Source: Nannocystis sp. | GTDB lineage: Bacteria > Myxococcota_A > Polyangia > Nannocystales > Nannocystaceae | DNA length: 37,506 nt | Assembly (NCBI GenBank): GCA_016712315.1 | Contig: JADJRG010000020.1 | Coordinates: 1-37,506 of the forward strand | Reading direction: 5' to 3' | Shown: positions 1 to 8,673 of the stretch, piece by piece | Layout of the letters: each line of letters opens with the position of its first letter | Position numbering within the stretch: the first letter of the stretch is position 1 | Translations under genes and position numbers: made by a program | The notes under the pieces: generated by a model | Told to the model about the DNA's origin: nothing | Seen by the model: only the letters and a program-made list of their open reading frames with translations | The model's database searches: none

Positions 1-714
1 ATCAGCGGGTAGAAGCGGCTGTACGCAACCGTGTTGATCGGGCTGCATCGCGCAGCGACGACGCAACCGCCGCGGCGGCGTTCGCCGCGCTGACGCCGCT
101 GATCGCGGCGGCGCCGATCACCCCGGCATGCTGCGCGCACCTGGGGGCGTCGGTACCACTTAGCCGCGCTGGGCGTGGCGGCGGCGCCGAGGCGGCGAGG
201 GCTGCGCGTCGGTGGGTGGAGCGGCTCGACAGCTACGCGCGGCGCTTCGCGATCGGGCGCCGTACGCGGCGCGATGCATCGGGCGCGCCTGGGTGGCGGC
301 GACCCGGCGGTGAGCGGGCGTAGCAACGGGCGCTCTGCGCGCGCTGACGAGCGCGCGCGCGTTGGGCCTGCCGATGAACGAGGCAGAGGCGCTGATCGGC
401 GCGGCGACGCTGCGCGAGGAGGTCGCCTCCGACGCGGCGGCGGGAGCAGTCATGGCGGCGCAGGAGATCCTGCGCGAGCTCGCGCGGCGTGGGAGCTGGC
501 GCGCGTCGCGACGTTGCTCGAGAAGCCGGCGGGTCAGTAGCCCGGGCAGCTTCGACGCGGCCCGGCGGGAGGTCGTTGCGCGGCCCGAGGCAGCCGATAA
601 GGTCGATCCACAACGGTCGGGGGCGGCGATGCGCGGAAAATTAACTGCTTCAGGTGTGCGGGGCTGCAGCGGCGTGCAACGGCGATGACTCCGTCGACAA
701 GGCGACGACGCGAC
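1..714. other. unassigned GC-rich stretch
   Basis: No gene can be assigned with confidence here. A plus-strand frame is open from about 30 to 321, rich in Ala and Arg. A second plus-strand frame starting near 362 contains an amphipathic helical stretch (EAEALIGAATLREE near 380-425), which reads more like protein than the neighbouring frames. Both are interrupted within a few hundred bases, and several other frames are open simply because the DNA is GC-rich. These may be remnants of one or two genes broken by indels. I see no RNA gene, repeat or mobile-element end. Confidence 0.3.
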
Positions 715-1148
715 CGCTGACGCGACAACAGAGACGTCTTCGGCGTCGCGTCCGCCTCGACCAGCGATGGGTCAGCGAGCGCGTCAGCTTCAGCTTCGGC
801 GACGCAAGGCAGCGCGAGTGACTCGGCGACGACGAGCTCCTCGACGACGAGCGACCCAGAGACGACGACCAGCGCGAGCGACCCGACGACCACCAGCGGG
901 GTGAGCGATAGCGACCCGACAGAAGGGACGACCGGCTCGGCGAGCGCGACGGATAGCGACAGCGACAGCGCCACAGACAGCGACAGCGACAGCGACAGCG
1001 GGACAGACTCCGACACGGATACGGAGGATCCTCCGCCCAATTGCGACGATGATGATGGGCGGCGAGGCGCAGTCGCTGATCTGGATCGCGAACTCGGCGC
1101 AGGGCACGGTCTCAAAGATCGATACGAAGACGGGCCGCGAAAAGCCCG
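715..1148 (+). pseudogene. Ser/Asp/Thr-repeat surface protein fragment
   Basis: The frame through 760-1045 encodes a low-complexity linker of Ser, Thr, Ala and then repeated Ser-Asp/Thr-Asp pairs, ending in PPPNCDDDD. After a one-base break near 1045-1060 the next frame gives SLIWIANSAQGTVSKIDTKT, which resembles the first blade of a beta-propeller repeat. Long SD/TD linkers followed by a propeller are, from general knowledge, common in secreted or lipoproteins of Nannocystineae, and this is my main clue to the host. Similarity stops near 1145, exactly where the opposite-strand integrase ends, so the gene looks truncated by that integration. No signal peptide or start is visible; the 5' end is probably broken near 745. 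Confidence 0.55.
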
Positions 1149-2100
1149 TTAACGCGGGTTCTGGCCGGTGGGTGCCATCGTTGCCAAAACGTTGCCAAAA
1201 TCGGCCGCTGCCGCGGCGCGATCGAGGAGCAGCGCGGCCTCGCGCGAGAGGCCGGTCTGCTGGGTGTGCAGGTAGACCTGCGTGGTCTGGAGGAAGGCGT
1301 GCCGAGCGACCGCTTGGACGAGGTACACGCTCGCCCCCAGGTTGGCGAGCCGCGTCAGCGCCGTGTGCCGCAGCAGGTGCGGCCCTGCTTTTGAGGCCGA
1401 GCTCCGCCTGGATGCGGCCGAGCACCGTCCAGATCGTCCCCGGGTTGTGGGGGCTCGTCATCGGCTTGTTCTGGCTCGGGCGCCGGTAGACCACCAGCGG
1501 CCCGTGACTCACCTCGGGCGGTGAGCTTCGAGCGCCTCACGGAGCGCGCGCGTCAGCGCGAGCTTGCCGATCGTGCCCTTCGGCGTCTGGACCACCCTCG
1601 TAGACGCTGCGCTGGATGAGCACCGTGCTCTCCTTGAGGTCGATGTCGCGCCACTCGAGCGCGCAGATCTCGGACACCCGCAGCCCCGCGTCGAGCGCGA
1701 GCAGCAGGATGACCAGCGCGTCCGTGCCATGTCGGCGCGCCACCGCCATCATCGCGGCGATCTGCTCCTCCGAGTACACCTCCTTGGGCCGCCTGCGCGG
1801 CTCGGGCAGGCGCTCGAAGATCGGCACCGTCTCGATCGCCCGCATCTTGCGGGCGAAGCGGAGCATCAACGCCACCTTGGAGAGGACGATGTTGCTCGTG
1901 CTCGCCGCCAGCTCTTGCGGAGCCCGGCGCGGAACGCCGAGATCCGATCGTCGTCGATCGCGACCAGCGGCAGATCGCCGAGCATGGGGCCGATATAGAG
2001 CGCCCACGCCTTCCGGTAGTAGTCGCGCGTGGCGGGCTTGAGCAGCTCCACATGTTCGGGTTCAAAGCGCGTCTTGTAAATGACGCACGGCTTTGGGGGA
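1149..2100 (-). pseudogene. tyrosine recombinase/phage-type integrase, frame-broken
   Basis: Pieces in three frames add up to one XerC/D-like integrase. The order is an N-terminal SAM-like core-binding segment (RFEPEHVELLK, then TRDYYRKAWALYIGPMLGDL, about 2070-1880), a linker and the start of the catalytic domain (LALDAGLRVSEICALEWRDI, about 1715-1640, holding the first catalytic Arg), TPKGTIGKLALTRALREALE (about 1590-1520), then HLLRHTALTRLANLGASVYL and RHAFLQTTQVYLHTQ (about 1380-1250), which hold the His-x-x-Arg box, the second His and the Tyr nucleophile. It ends with TAA at 1149-1151. At least three single-base breaks separate the pieces. All catalytic residues appear present, so this is either a recently damaged gene or a consensus error. 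It abuts the truncated SD-rich gene, consistent with an integration scar. Confidence 0.8.
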
Positions 2101-2149
2101 GATCCGAAGGAGCGCGGCTAGATCCTCGACGTAGAGGATCTGCGGCAGA
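2062..2149 (-). pseudogene. excisionase-type helix-turn-helix fragment
   Basis: This frame reads ILYVEDLAALLRISPKAVRH before a TGA at 2062-2064. It matches the HTH_17/excisionase pattern (hydrophobic-x-x-E-[ED]-h-A-x-h-L-x-h-S-x-x-x-V) well. A TAG lies a few codons upstream and no ordinary start is available, so it is a fragment or its beginning is frame-broken. Its position just upstream of the integrase fits an excisionase or a DNA-binding companion. It is short, so the call rests on the motif alone. Confidence 0.4.
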
Positions 2150-2414
2150 TCCCTCTAGCGACCCGCCTGTGACCGCCCTCCATCCGCCCTCCACCGCGGC
2201 CCACGAGGGGCCCCAGCTTCCGAGGGTAGAGGCCCAAGAAGGCGCTGTCAGCGGGAGAGTTCGCGCGGCGCGGGCTCAATCCGCCTCATGAGCCCGCGAG
2301 CTCGCCCACGATCCGCGAATTTTCCGAGCGCTTCGATCATGACCACATCGACCGCCGATGGCGAGCAGGGGCGTGAATTAACCGGATGCGCGAAACCGAG
2401 TCCGGCCGTGTGAG

Positions 2415-2488
2415 TTTTCATAACAAAGAATGCAGGCGACCCACCATGACACGAGCTTGACCAAGCCAGCCGGACAGATTTTCATAAC
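2415..2488. repeat. two copies of TTTTCATAAC upstream of the kinase locus
   Basis: The 10-mer ttttcataac occurs at 2415-2424 and 2479-2488, 64 bp start to start, in a locally AT-rich patch of otherwise very GC-rich DNA. The second copy lies directly before the ATG at 2492. Position and composition suggest a promoter/operator region for the genes to the right; the 64-bp spacing is about six helical turns. No clear -35/-10 pair can be assigned. Confidence 0.35.
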
Positions 2489-2491
2489 TAT

Positions 2492-2731
2492 ATGAATGGC
2501 GCCGTCGTCGTTGTGTTCACGTCCGGGGACGGCCAGGTCCACCTGCGGCTCCCCGCGGGCTGCGTCGCCATCGAGGGTGACCCCACGGGCTCGCGGGTCG
2601 TTCGGGTTCAGACGCGCCTGCACGAGCCTGGCGGCGAGTCGGTCGAGGTCGCGCTCTTCCCGGACGCCGAGGACTTCTTGTGGCAGCTCATCGTGTGGCT
2701 GCGGCGCAGGGGCGGGCGAGGGGTCGTATGA
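2492..2731 (+). CDS. small hypothetical protein upstream of the kinase
   Basis: A 79-residue protein with no family I recognise. Its first two thirds alternate hydrophobic and charged residues like a small beta-sheet domain (VVVVFTSGDGQVHLRLPAG, then RVVRVQTRLHEP, then VEVALFPDAEDFLWQLIVWL), ending in a basic Arg/Gly tail. It begins at an ATG in the only AT-rich patch of the area, just after the second TTTTCATAAC repeat, and ends 43 bp before the likely kinase start. It may be the first gene of the kinase-NACHT unit. No Shine-Dalgarno sequence is obvious, so the start is uncertain. Confidence 0.5.
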   Translation: MNGAVVVVFTSGDGQVHLRLPAGCVAIEGDPTGSRVVRVQTRLHEPGGESVEVALFPDAEDFLWQLIVWLRRRGGRGVV

Positions 2732-2774
2732 GGAGCCCGTCTCGCCGCCGCGCCCGCCCGGTTGCGCCGCTTCC

Positions 2775-3941
2775 ATGAACCCGCTCCGGCCGCGTGGGCC
2801 CGACCTGCGCGGCCGTACCTTTGGTCGAGCGCTTCCGCCTCGATGCGCTGATCGCCTCCGGTGGTATGGCGGATATTTATCAGGCGCTCGATCTCCGCCT
2901 GCGCCGCCGCGTCGCGCTGAAGGCGATGCACCCCGAGCACGGGCGATCACCCGAGCAGCGGCGCAGGTTTTTTCAGGAGGCGGTGCTCGGCGCGCAGATC
3001 GATCATCCACACGTCGCGACGATCTTCGATCACGGTGAGGAGCCCGCGGCGCCCGGCGGTGAGGCGGTGCTTTTTTGGTGATGCCCCTGCTCGACGGGAT
3101 CACCCTGCGCCAGCGGATCCTCGCGGGCACGATCGCGATCGCCGACGCCCTTCGCCTCACGATCCAGATCCTCGATGGGCTCGGGGCGATCCATCGCCGC
3201 GGCGCGGTGCATCGGGATCTCAAGCCGGAGAACTGTCTCATCGTTCAGCGTCAGGGCCGCGATCACCTGGTGCTCTTGGACCTCGGCCTGGCGAAGATCC
3301 ACAGCGGCCCGCTGCTGTCGATGGCGCCCTCGTCGGCCCCTGGGGCGCTGATCGGGACCTTGGCCTACGTGTCGCCCGAGCAGGCGCGCGAGCAGCCGAT
3401 CACACCGGCCGCGGATCTCTACGCCGTCGGCGTGATCCTGTTTGAGATGCTGACGCGCAGGGTGCCCTTTTTGGGGACGAGCACGCTCGAGGTGCTCAGC
3501 GCTCACGCCAGTAAAGTGGCGCCAACGCTGCGAGCGAGAGCTCCCGACCGCGGGATCTCAGACGCGCTCGAGGCGTTGGTGGCGAGCGCTCTGGAGAAGG
3601 AGCCAGGCCGGCGGCCCGCGGATGTCGAGGCGTTTATCAAGGCGCTCGTGGCGGAGCTGGCGACGATCGACCCGGTGGCCGCGGGCGATGTTGGCACATG
3701 CTGTCTCAAGGGACATGATGGGGTGGACGAGGCGAAGGCGAGCCTCGCGGCCTGGCATGATCTCGATGACGTCCAGGCGCGGGCGCTCGCGCTGAATGCG
3801 GCCGCCAAGAGCCCAGCGTGGGGGCCGCTCGCCTCGCTGATCGAGTGCGCGGCCGAGCAGGTGTGCTCCCCCGGCCTCGCGCCGCAGCCGTCGCTTGCGA
3901 TGAACCGGGGCCGCCGTGATTCGCGGAGAGCGGCGCTCTAG
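2775..3941 (+). CDS. Hanks-type Ser/Thr protein kinase (two frame breaks)
   Basis: Cytoplasmic protein kinase of the PknB/Hanks family. Motifs in order: Gly-rich loop IASGGMADIY (about 2848-2880), catalytic Lys in VALKAM, hinge VMPLLDG (about 3078), catalytic loop VHRDLKPEN (about 3206-3232), a DLG variant of DFG in LLDLGLAKI, SPEQ in place of APE, and DLYAVGVILFEML. No transmembrane segment follows; a tail of about 90 residues ends the protein. The best start is ATG 2775 (MNPLRPRG), which joins to the kinase frame if one base near 2825 is removed; another one-base break lies in the six-T run at 3071-3076. It ends 28 bp before the start of gene A, so it is probably co-transcribed with it and may phosphorylate or gate the NACHT protein (inference). 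Confidence 0.85.
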
Positions 3942-3969
3942 GCGGCACGCCGTGATACCCTCCCCGCAG

Positions 3970-6900
3970 ATGCGCGACCCCGAGCCTTACCGTTGGCTGC
4001 ACCTCTCCGACCTCCACGTCGGCTGCAAGGGCGAGGCCCTGTGGTGGCAGATGCTGGACGACTTCGAGCGCAGCCTCGATCCCTGGCTCAAGAAGCTAGG
4101 CGCGCCGGACCTGATCCTGCTCACCGGCGACCTCGCCTGGAGCGGCACCGCGAGCGACTATGAGCGCCTCGACCGCTTCCTCGAGCGCCTGCTGCAAAGG
4201 ATCGAGACAAAAACAGGTCATCGCCCGCTCCTTGTTCCGGTTCCTGGCAACCATGACGTGCAACGCCCGACCGGCGCCGACCTGCGGCCGTATCGGATCC
4301 TCGACGCCTACGAGCCCGGGGCGGACGACGATGACGTCAAGGCCCTACGCCAAGAGATCTGGGAAGATCGTAAGCCCGACTTCGTCGCTGAACTCTTCAC
4401 TCACTACAGCCACTGGCTCGATCGCACCATCATCCCCCAGCTCACCGGCAAGCCTGGCGTCACACCGCACCGCTCCTTCTTCCCCGGCGACCTCACCGTC
4501 ACGCTCGACCTGCCCGACCGCTTCCCGCTCGCGATCGTCGGCCTGAACTCGGCCTGGTCGCACTACAAGGGCGGCGACTTCACCGGCAAGCTGCTCCTTC
4601 CTGCGGAGCAATCCTGGCCGCACTGCCCGATCCAGCTCCGGGCGGCTCCCCGCTCGATATCTTCGGCCAGGTCGAGCGCGCCCTCTTGCTGATGCACCAC
4701 CCGCGCAAGTGGCTCACGGACAAGAGCCGCCAGATCTTCGACGCGCAGATCCACCTGGGAAGCCGTTTTACTGCCTGTCTCTTCGGACATATGCACGAGC
4801 CCGACGGCGTCAACGTCTCGCAAGCCGGCGGCGCTGCGCGCAGCCTCTATCAGGCGCCCTCGCTCTTCGGCCTCGAGCACTACGGCACCAAACGCGAGTC
4901 TCGCATCTTCGGCTACACCTTTGGCCAGCTCTCCCGCGACGGCGAGGTACGGCTGTGGCCGCTCCGCTCGGTGCGCCGAGGCGACGGCGTGTGCACCTTC
5001 GATCGCGACTCCTTTTTCCACCGGTCCCACGACGAGCTCGACCACGTCCTCATCCGCCGCGCCGATCCTAAGCCGTCGCCGACCCGCAGCGGAGGGCGCC
5101 GCCCTGCACCGCCGCTCGAGCTCGACCTCAACCTCAACACCTACTGCCGCGAGATCCTCGATGATACCCGCTACATCCGCCTCGACGGGATCGCCAGCGC
5201 CGCGAAGGCCGTCACCTACCCGATCGAGCGCCTCTACACCCGGCTGCTCACGCACGCCCATGAGGACGGGCTCCGACGCGAGCTCGTCGACCTCGCTGAG
5301 CTGCTGCCCAAGCACCACCGCCTGCTCATCGAAGGCCAGCCCGGCTCGGGAAAGACCACATTTTTAAAGCTCGTCGCCAGCGTGCTCGCGCGCGATTTCC
5401 TCGACGAGCCCTGCCCCGACGGCTCGAGTTGGCGCGCGGCCCATCTCAGCCGAGACCTGCCCCGCACCCTGCCGATTTATCTTGAAAATTTCTCTAAACT
5501 AGCCACCACGGACACCCGCAAGGGCGCCAAACGCCTGCTCGACCACCTCGCGGAGGCGACAACACCCTGCACCGGCGAAAGTGAGAAGCAAGCCCGCGCC
5601 CGCCGCGAAGCCTGGGATCAGCGTCTTAGCCGCGGAGAAGCCACCATCCTGCTCGACGGCCTCGATGAGGTCGGCGACCCCGACCTACGTGAGCAGGTCA
5701 TGGAATGCCTGCGAGATCTATTAAGAACATGGCCCAAATGCCAGGTGATCATCGCCAGCCGGCCGATCTCGCTCGAGCCGCTGCGGGCCTGGACTTCGCC
5801 CACGCCAGCGTCGCGCCCTTCGGCCCCGACGAGATCCGTGCCTACGTCGAGCGCTGGGTGCACGCCTATTTTGAGAACGACCCTGAAAAGGCCCGCGGCA
5901 CCACCGAGCAGCGTTACGCCGAACAGTTGATCGCCACCCTCCAGAGCCGCCAAGAGCTGCGCCGCCTCGCCAGCGCGCCGGTGATGTTGACCTGCCTCTG
6001 CGTCGTGTACTCGCACGGCGGCGGCCTGCCCGAGGGCCGCGCCGAGCTCTACCGCGACACGATCCGCTGGCTGCTCGCGGCGCGCGCGTCGACGCGTAAG
6101 GATCGCGGCTACGGCGAGCTACGGGTGCAAGAAGCCCTCGGGATGCTGGCACTGGCGATGATGGGCGGCCAGAAGGGCGCGAAGCGGCGCGAACTAGGTC
6201 TCAAAGACGCCGCCGAAGTCATCGACCCGGTGATCCGCGGCGCTCGTTTTGATCTCGACCCAGTCGCCAGGATCAACGCGATCTGCGAGTGGCTACGCTT
6301 CGAGTGCGAGTACAGCGGCGTGATCGAAGAGATCGGTCGCGGCCAGCTCCAGTTTAAGCACCTTACTTTTCAGGAGTACCTCGCCGCCGCGCAGCTCGCT
6401 TCGACACCGAACCGCGGCTGGTGGCCGATCATCGAGGCCCGTCTGATGGAGCTGCAGTGGCGAGAGACCATCGATCTCTTCCCCGGCTGCCTGCTCGACG
6501 CGACCCGAGGCACAACCTTGGACGCTGACCACCTCGTCACGCAGATCCATCAGCTATGGCCCAAGGAGTTGAGATTGGTGCGTGCGGCACGGATCACCGC
6601 CATCCTCAGCCGCTTCGCCCCAGCGTTTGGTTGCGCGAGGTATCAGCCCCCCAAAGAACTCGCCCAACGCGGCGCCGAGATGCTCGCCGAGGCCGAAGCG
6701 ATCTTTGAGCCCGAAGGCGCAGCGACGGTCGAGGAGAAGCTCCGGGTCGCCGCGGCCGAAGCGATCGGCCTCGCCGGCGATCGTAGGCTCGCCCCCGAAC
6801 GTTTTGAGGAGAACCTCTTAGATGTCCCAGGCACACAAGTGCGCCTCGGCAAGTACCCTGTGACCGTCGAGGAGTTCGCCCGCTTCGTCGACGACGCCGG

Positions 6901-7474
6901 CTATGAGCGCGAGGAATTTTGGGTCGATGACAACGGCTGGTCGATGCGCACTCACGAGGGCTGGCAGACGCCCGACGATTGGGAGAGCCAGCTCCGTACA
7001 CCGAACCGGCCGGTCGTCGGTGTGTCGTGGTTCGAGGCGATGGCCTACTGCCGCTGGTTGAGCGCGGAGCACCCGACGCGGCGCATGCGGCTGCCGACGG
7101 TGGCAGAGTGGATCGCCGCGGCGTCGCCGGATGGCCGCCGGTACCCGTGGGGTGATCAACCCGATCCGGATGACACCCGCGCCAACTTCGGGAGGCATGT
7201 CAACGCGCCGACGCCGGTCGGTATCTATCCCGCAGGCAAGGGCAAGCACGGCCACGCGGACCTCGCCGGCAACGTGTGGGAGTGGAGCCTCGATGTCTAC
7301 AAGGGCATAACCGCCAAGATGTTGCGGGTCTACGGGCAGCCGAGGATCTTCTGCGGGGGATGTTACTGGGATGAGGCTGGGGGTATGGCGGCCGCCGAGC
7401 GCTTCAGGTTCAGGTCCTTCTTCCGCCACGTCCACGGCGGCTTTCGGGTGGTTTCTGAGCCCGCGAGCCCTTGA
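3970..7474 (+). CDS. gene A: metallophosphoesterase-NACHT-FGE conflict protein (two frame breaks)
   Basis: About 1170 residues. A calcineurin-like phosphoesterase comes first: WLHLSDLHVG (about 3995), ILLTGDLAWSG, VPGNHDV, LLMHHPRKW, LFGHMHEP, giving all five metal-binding motifs. A NACHT NTPase follows: Walker A GQPGSGKTTFL (about 5334), Walker B ILLDGLDEVGD (about 5647), sensor IIASRP (about 5748), and a helical C-terminal half with FKHLTFQEYLAA (about 6353). An FGE-sulfatase/C-type-lectin domain ends it (from about 6820): LGKYPVTVEEFARFV, GVSWFEAMAYCRWLS, RLPTVAEW, YPWGD, DLAGNVWEWS, GGFRVVS. Frame breaks lie at about 4600-4625 and 5760-5790. Such proteins are STAND/NACHT conflict sensors; the phosphoesterase is the likely effector and the variable FGE end the likely ligand-recognition surface. 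ATG 3970 is chosen because the phosphoesterase fold begins at once. Confidence 0.85.
7367..7469 (+). repeat. putative DGR variable region of gene A with shared 3' end
   Basis: The last ~100 bp of gene A pair with 10367-10265 (minus strand) of gene B at equal length and without gaps. From 7439 to 7469 the two are identical over 31 bp (encoding GFRVVSEPAS). From 7388 to 7438 they differ at 14 of 51 positions: five at codon position 1, eight at position 2 and only one at position 3. From 7367 to 7387 they differ at 12 of 21. Seven of the 14 mismatch sites carry A in one copy. Constant third positions with variable first and second positions is what adenine-directed mutagenic homing on AAC-type codons produces, and the invariant 3' block corresponds to the homing-initiation end. 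No template repeat was found in the window. Confidence 0.7.
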
Positions 7475-7575
7475 AAGTTGATCATTGGCGATGCCGATGA
7501 CGTGCGTTCGGGGTCCAGGGGCGTCAACACGTGTCAACACCCTCTGACACGCGCGGACACACTCGCTTGCCAACG

Positions 7576-7785
7576 TCATCGCGTGGGTCGGCGCAGCCCG
7601 AGCACCCCGGCGTAGCTCGCGACCGAGCGCTCGACCGCCTCGACATCCCCTGCCAGCACCAGCGCGCGCACCCGCCGCTCGAAGCGCGCCAGCGTCGGCC
7701 CCTGCGGCCGCGTGCCTGCCCGCGTCACCCGGTGCCCGAGGTACAGCACCTCCCCGTCCGTCGAGCGCACCACCGCCGCCGGGTC
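7576..7785 (-). pseudogene. reverse transcriptase C-terminal remnant (probably DGR type)
   Basis: Minus-strand fragment of about 68 residues: DGEVLYLGHRVTRAGTRP, then LARFERRVRALVLAGD, then ERSVASYAGVLGL before TGA 7576-7578. This matches the end of bacterial retroelement reverse transcriptases, where a LGxRVTxAG beta-strand is followed by a basic thumb helix and a final SxxSYxGxL motif. The palm domain with the YxDD site is absent: upstream the sequence changes at about 7785 into an IS21-type transposase fragment on the other strand. It lies 100 bp past gene A's variable 3' end, where DGR reverse transcriptases sit, though DGR reverse transcriptases are more often on the target gene's strand. 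A group II-type enzyme is the main alternative. Confidence 0.6.
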
Positions 7786-8063
7786 TGCTCTTCGAGCTGG
7801 TGCTGGTGGCGAGCTCGTGGACGTGGGCGAGCGTCGCCTACTCGGAGGCGCTCGTCGACGGCCTCCAGCGGGCCCTGTGGGCGGTCGGAGGGGTGCCGAG
7901 GCCGCTGCTCCTCGACTACATGTCGGCGGCGACCCACGAACTGCGGGGCCGAGCGCTACGAGCGACGATCCACCGCCCTGAGCACCTCGTCCTCAGCGAG
8001 TGGGACCATGGCCGCGCGCGGTCACACCGCCCGCGTCGTCAACCCGCCCGCGACCACAAGTGA
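7786..8063 (+). pseudogene. IS21-family IstA transposase fragment
   Basis: About 90 residues in one frame: LLFELVLVASSWTWASVAYS, then ALVDGLQRALWAVGGVPRPL, then LLDYMSAATHELRGR. This is the middle of the DDE domain of IstA-like transposases, where a hydrophobic strand, a helix and GGVPRxLxxDN precede the second acidic residue; here the usual DN is DY. Neither the HTH start nor the C-terminus is present, and no IstB follows. The fragment begins exactly where the reverse transcriptase remnant stops, suggesting an IS21-type insertion followed by deletion of most of the element and of the DGR core. Confidence 0.6.
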
Positions 8064-8337
8064 GTTTCCGCGCGCGATGAGCTGCGGCGATCTCCTCACG
8101 CGCGCCTTCGCTCTTGACATCTCCGAGCCGAGGAGCGAGCGTCATGCGCATGATCGCCCGCAAACGACCCCCGGGAACGAGCAGCCGCATCCTCCCGTAC
8201 AGCGAGCGAGCTGGAACTCACAGACATGATGCTGCCAGTGCCCCACAAGGCCGGGATCGACCCCGCGCTGATCCCGGAAAGGAGTTGACAGCCTTCGGGG
8301 GCGGGCGTAATCAATACCGGAATGAGCAGATTGGCGC
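8064..8337. other. unassigned intergenic stretch
   Basis: No frame here shows a recognisable domain and no clear inverted repeats or terminator are visible. It lies between the IstA fragment and the integrase-like fragment, and is probably residue of the deleted mobile elements. Confidence 0.3.
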
Positions 8338-8673
8338 ATGACGAGCGATCGCTTGGCGAGCGGGCACGCGCAGTTATGCGCAGTTATGCGCGCTCGCCCT
8401 ATGAGCCAACGCACCGAGGATGCGTGCCTCGGCTGGATGCGCCGGTACCATGAGTTCAACGGCTGCAAGGATGCGGGGCGGCTCCCCCGCACACGCGGGG
8501 ACCTATTTGCCCGTGGGGCCTACCGTACCCGCCGAATCCCACCGCTCAACAGTCTGACGACACAGCCGTTCTTGAGCGTTGACAACCCCGACCGCATCAA
8601 ATACGAGTTGGGCAGCGACCTAACACCAGGTCCAGCGGGATCGCTGGGGCACAGCACGAAGAGAAATGAATGA
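8338..8673 (+). pseudogene. integron-integrase-like N-terminal fragment
   Basis: The first third of this 111-residue frame contains VMRARPMSQRTEDACLGWMR followed by RYHEFNG, a close fit to the core-binding start of integron-type and related XerC-like integrases (LRxxxYSxRTExAYxxWIRRYxxFHG). Beyond about residue 55 the similarity is lost and no catalytic domain follows. A 10-bp unit gcgcagttat is repeated at about 8370-8389. The frame stops at 8671-8673, overlapping the start of the Schlafen-like gene. I read it as a degraded integrase front end fused to unrelated sequence. No attC or attI site is recognisable. Confidence 0.45.

Noticed and set aside
3061..3085. Programmed -1 frameshift at the T6 run in the kinase gene
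   Set aside because: The slip site does not fit a canonical X-XXY-YYZ heptamer, no stimulating structure is evident, and similar breaks occur in most neighbouring genes, so a consensus indel is more likely.
7475..7575. Possible DGR template repeat between gene A and the reverse transcriptase remnant
   Set aside because: This interval shows no match to the variable regions beyond the first few bases after the stop codon.
8338..8673. Complete integron with attI/attC cassettes around the integrase-like fragment
   Set aside because: Only the N-terminal integrase motif is present and no attC-like imperfect palindromes are visible.
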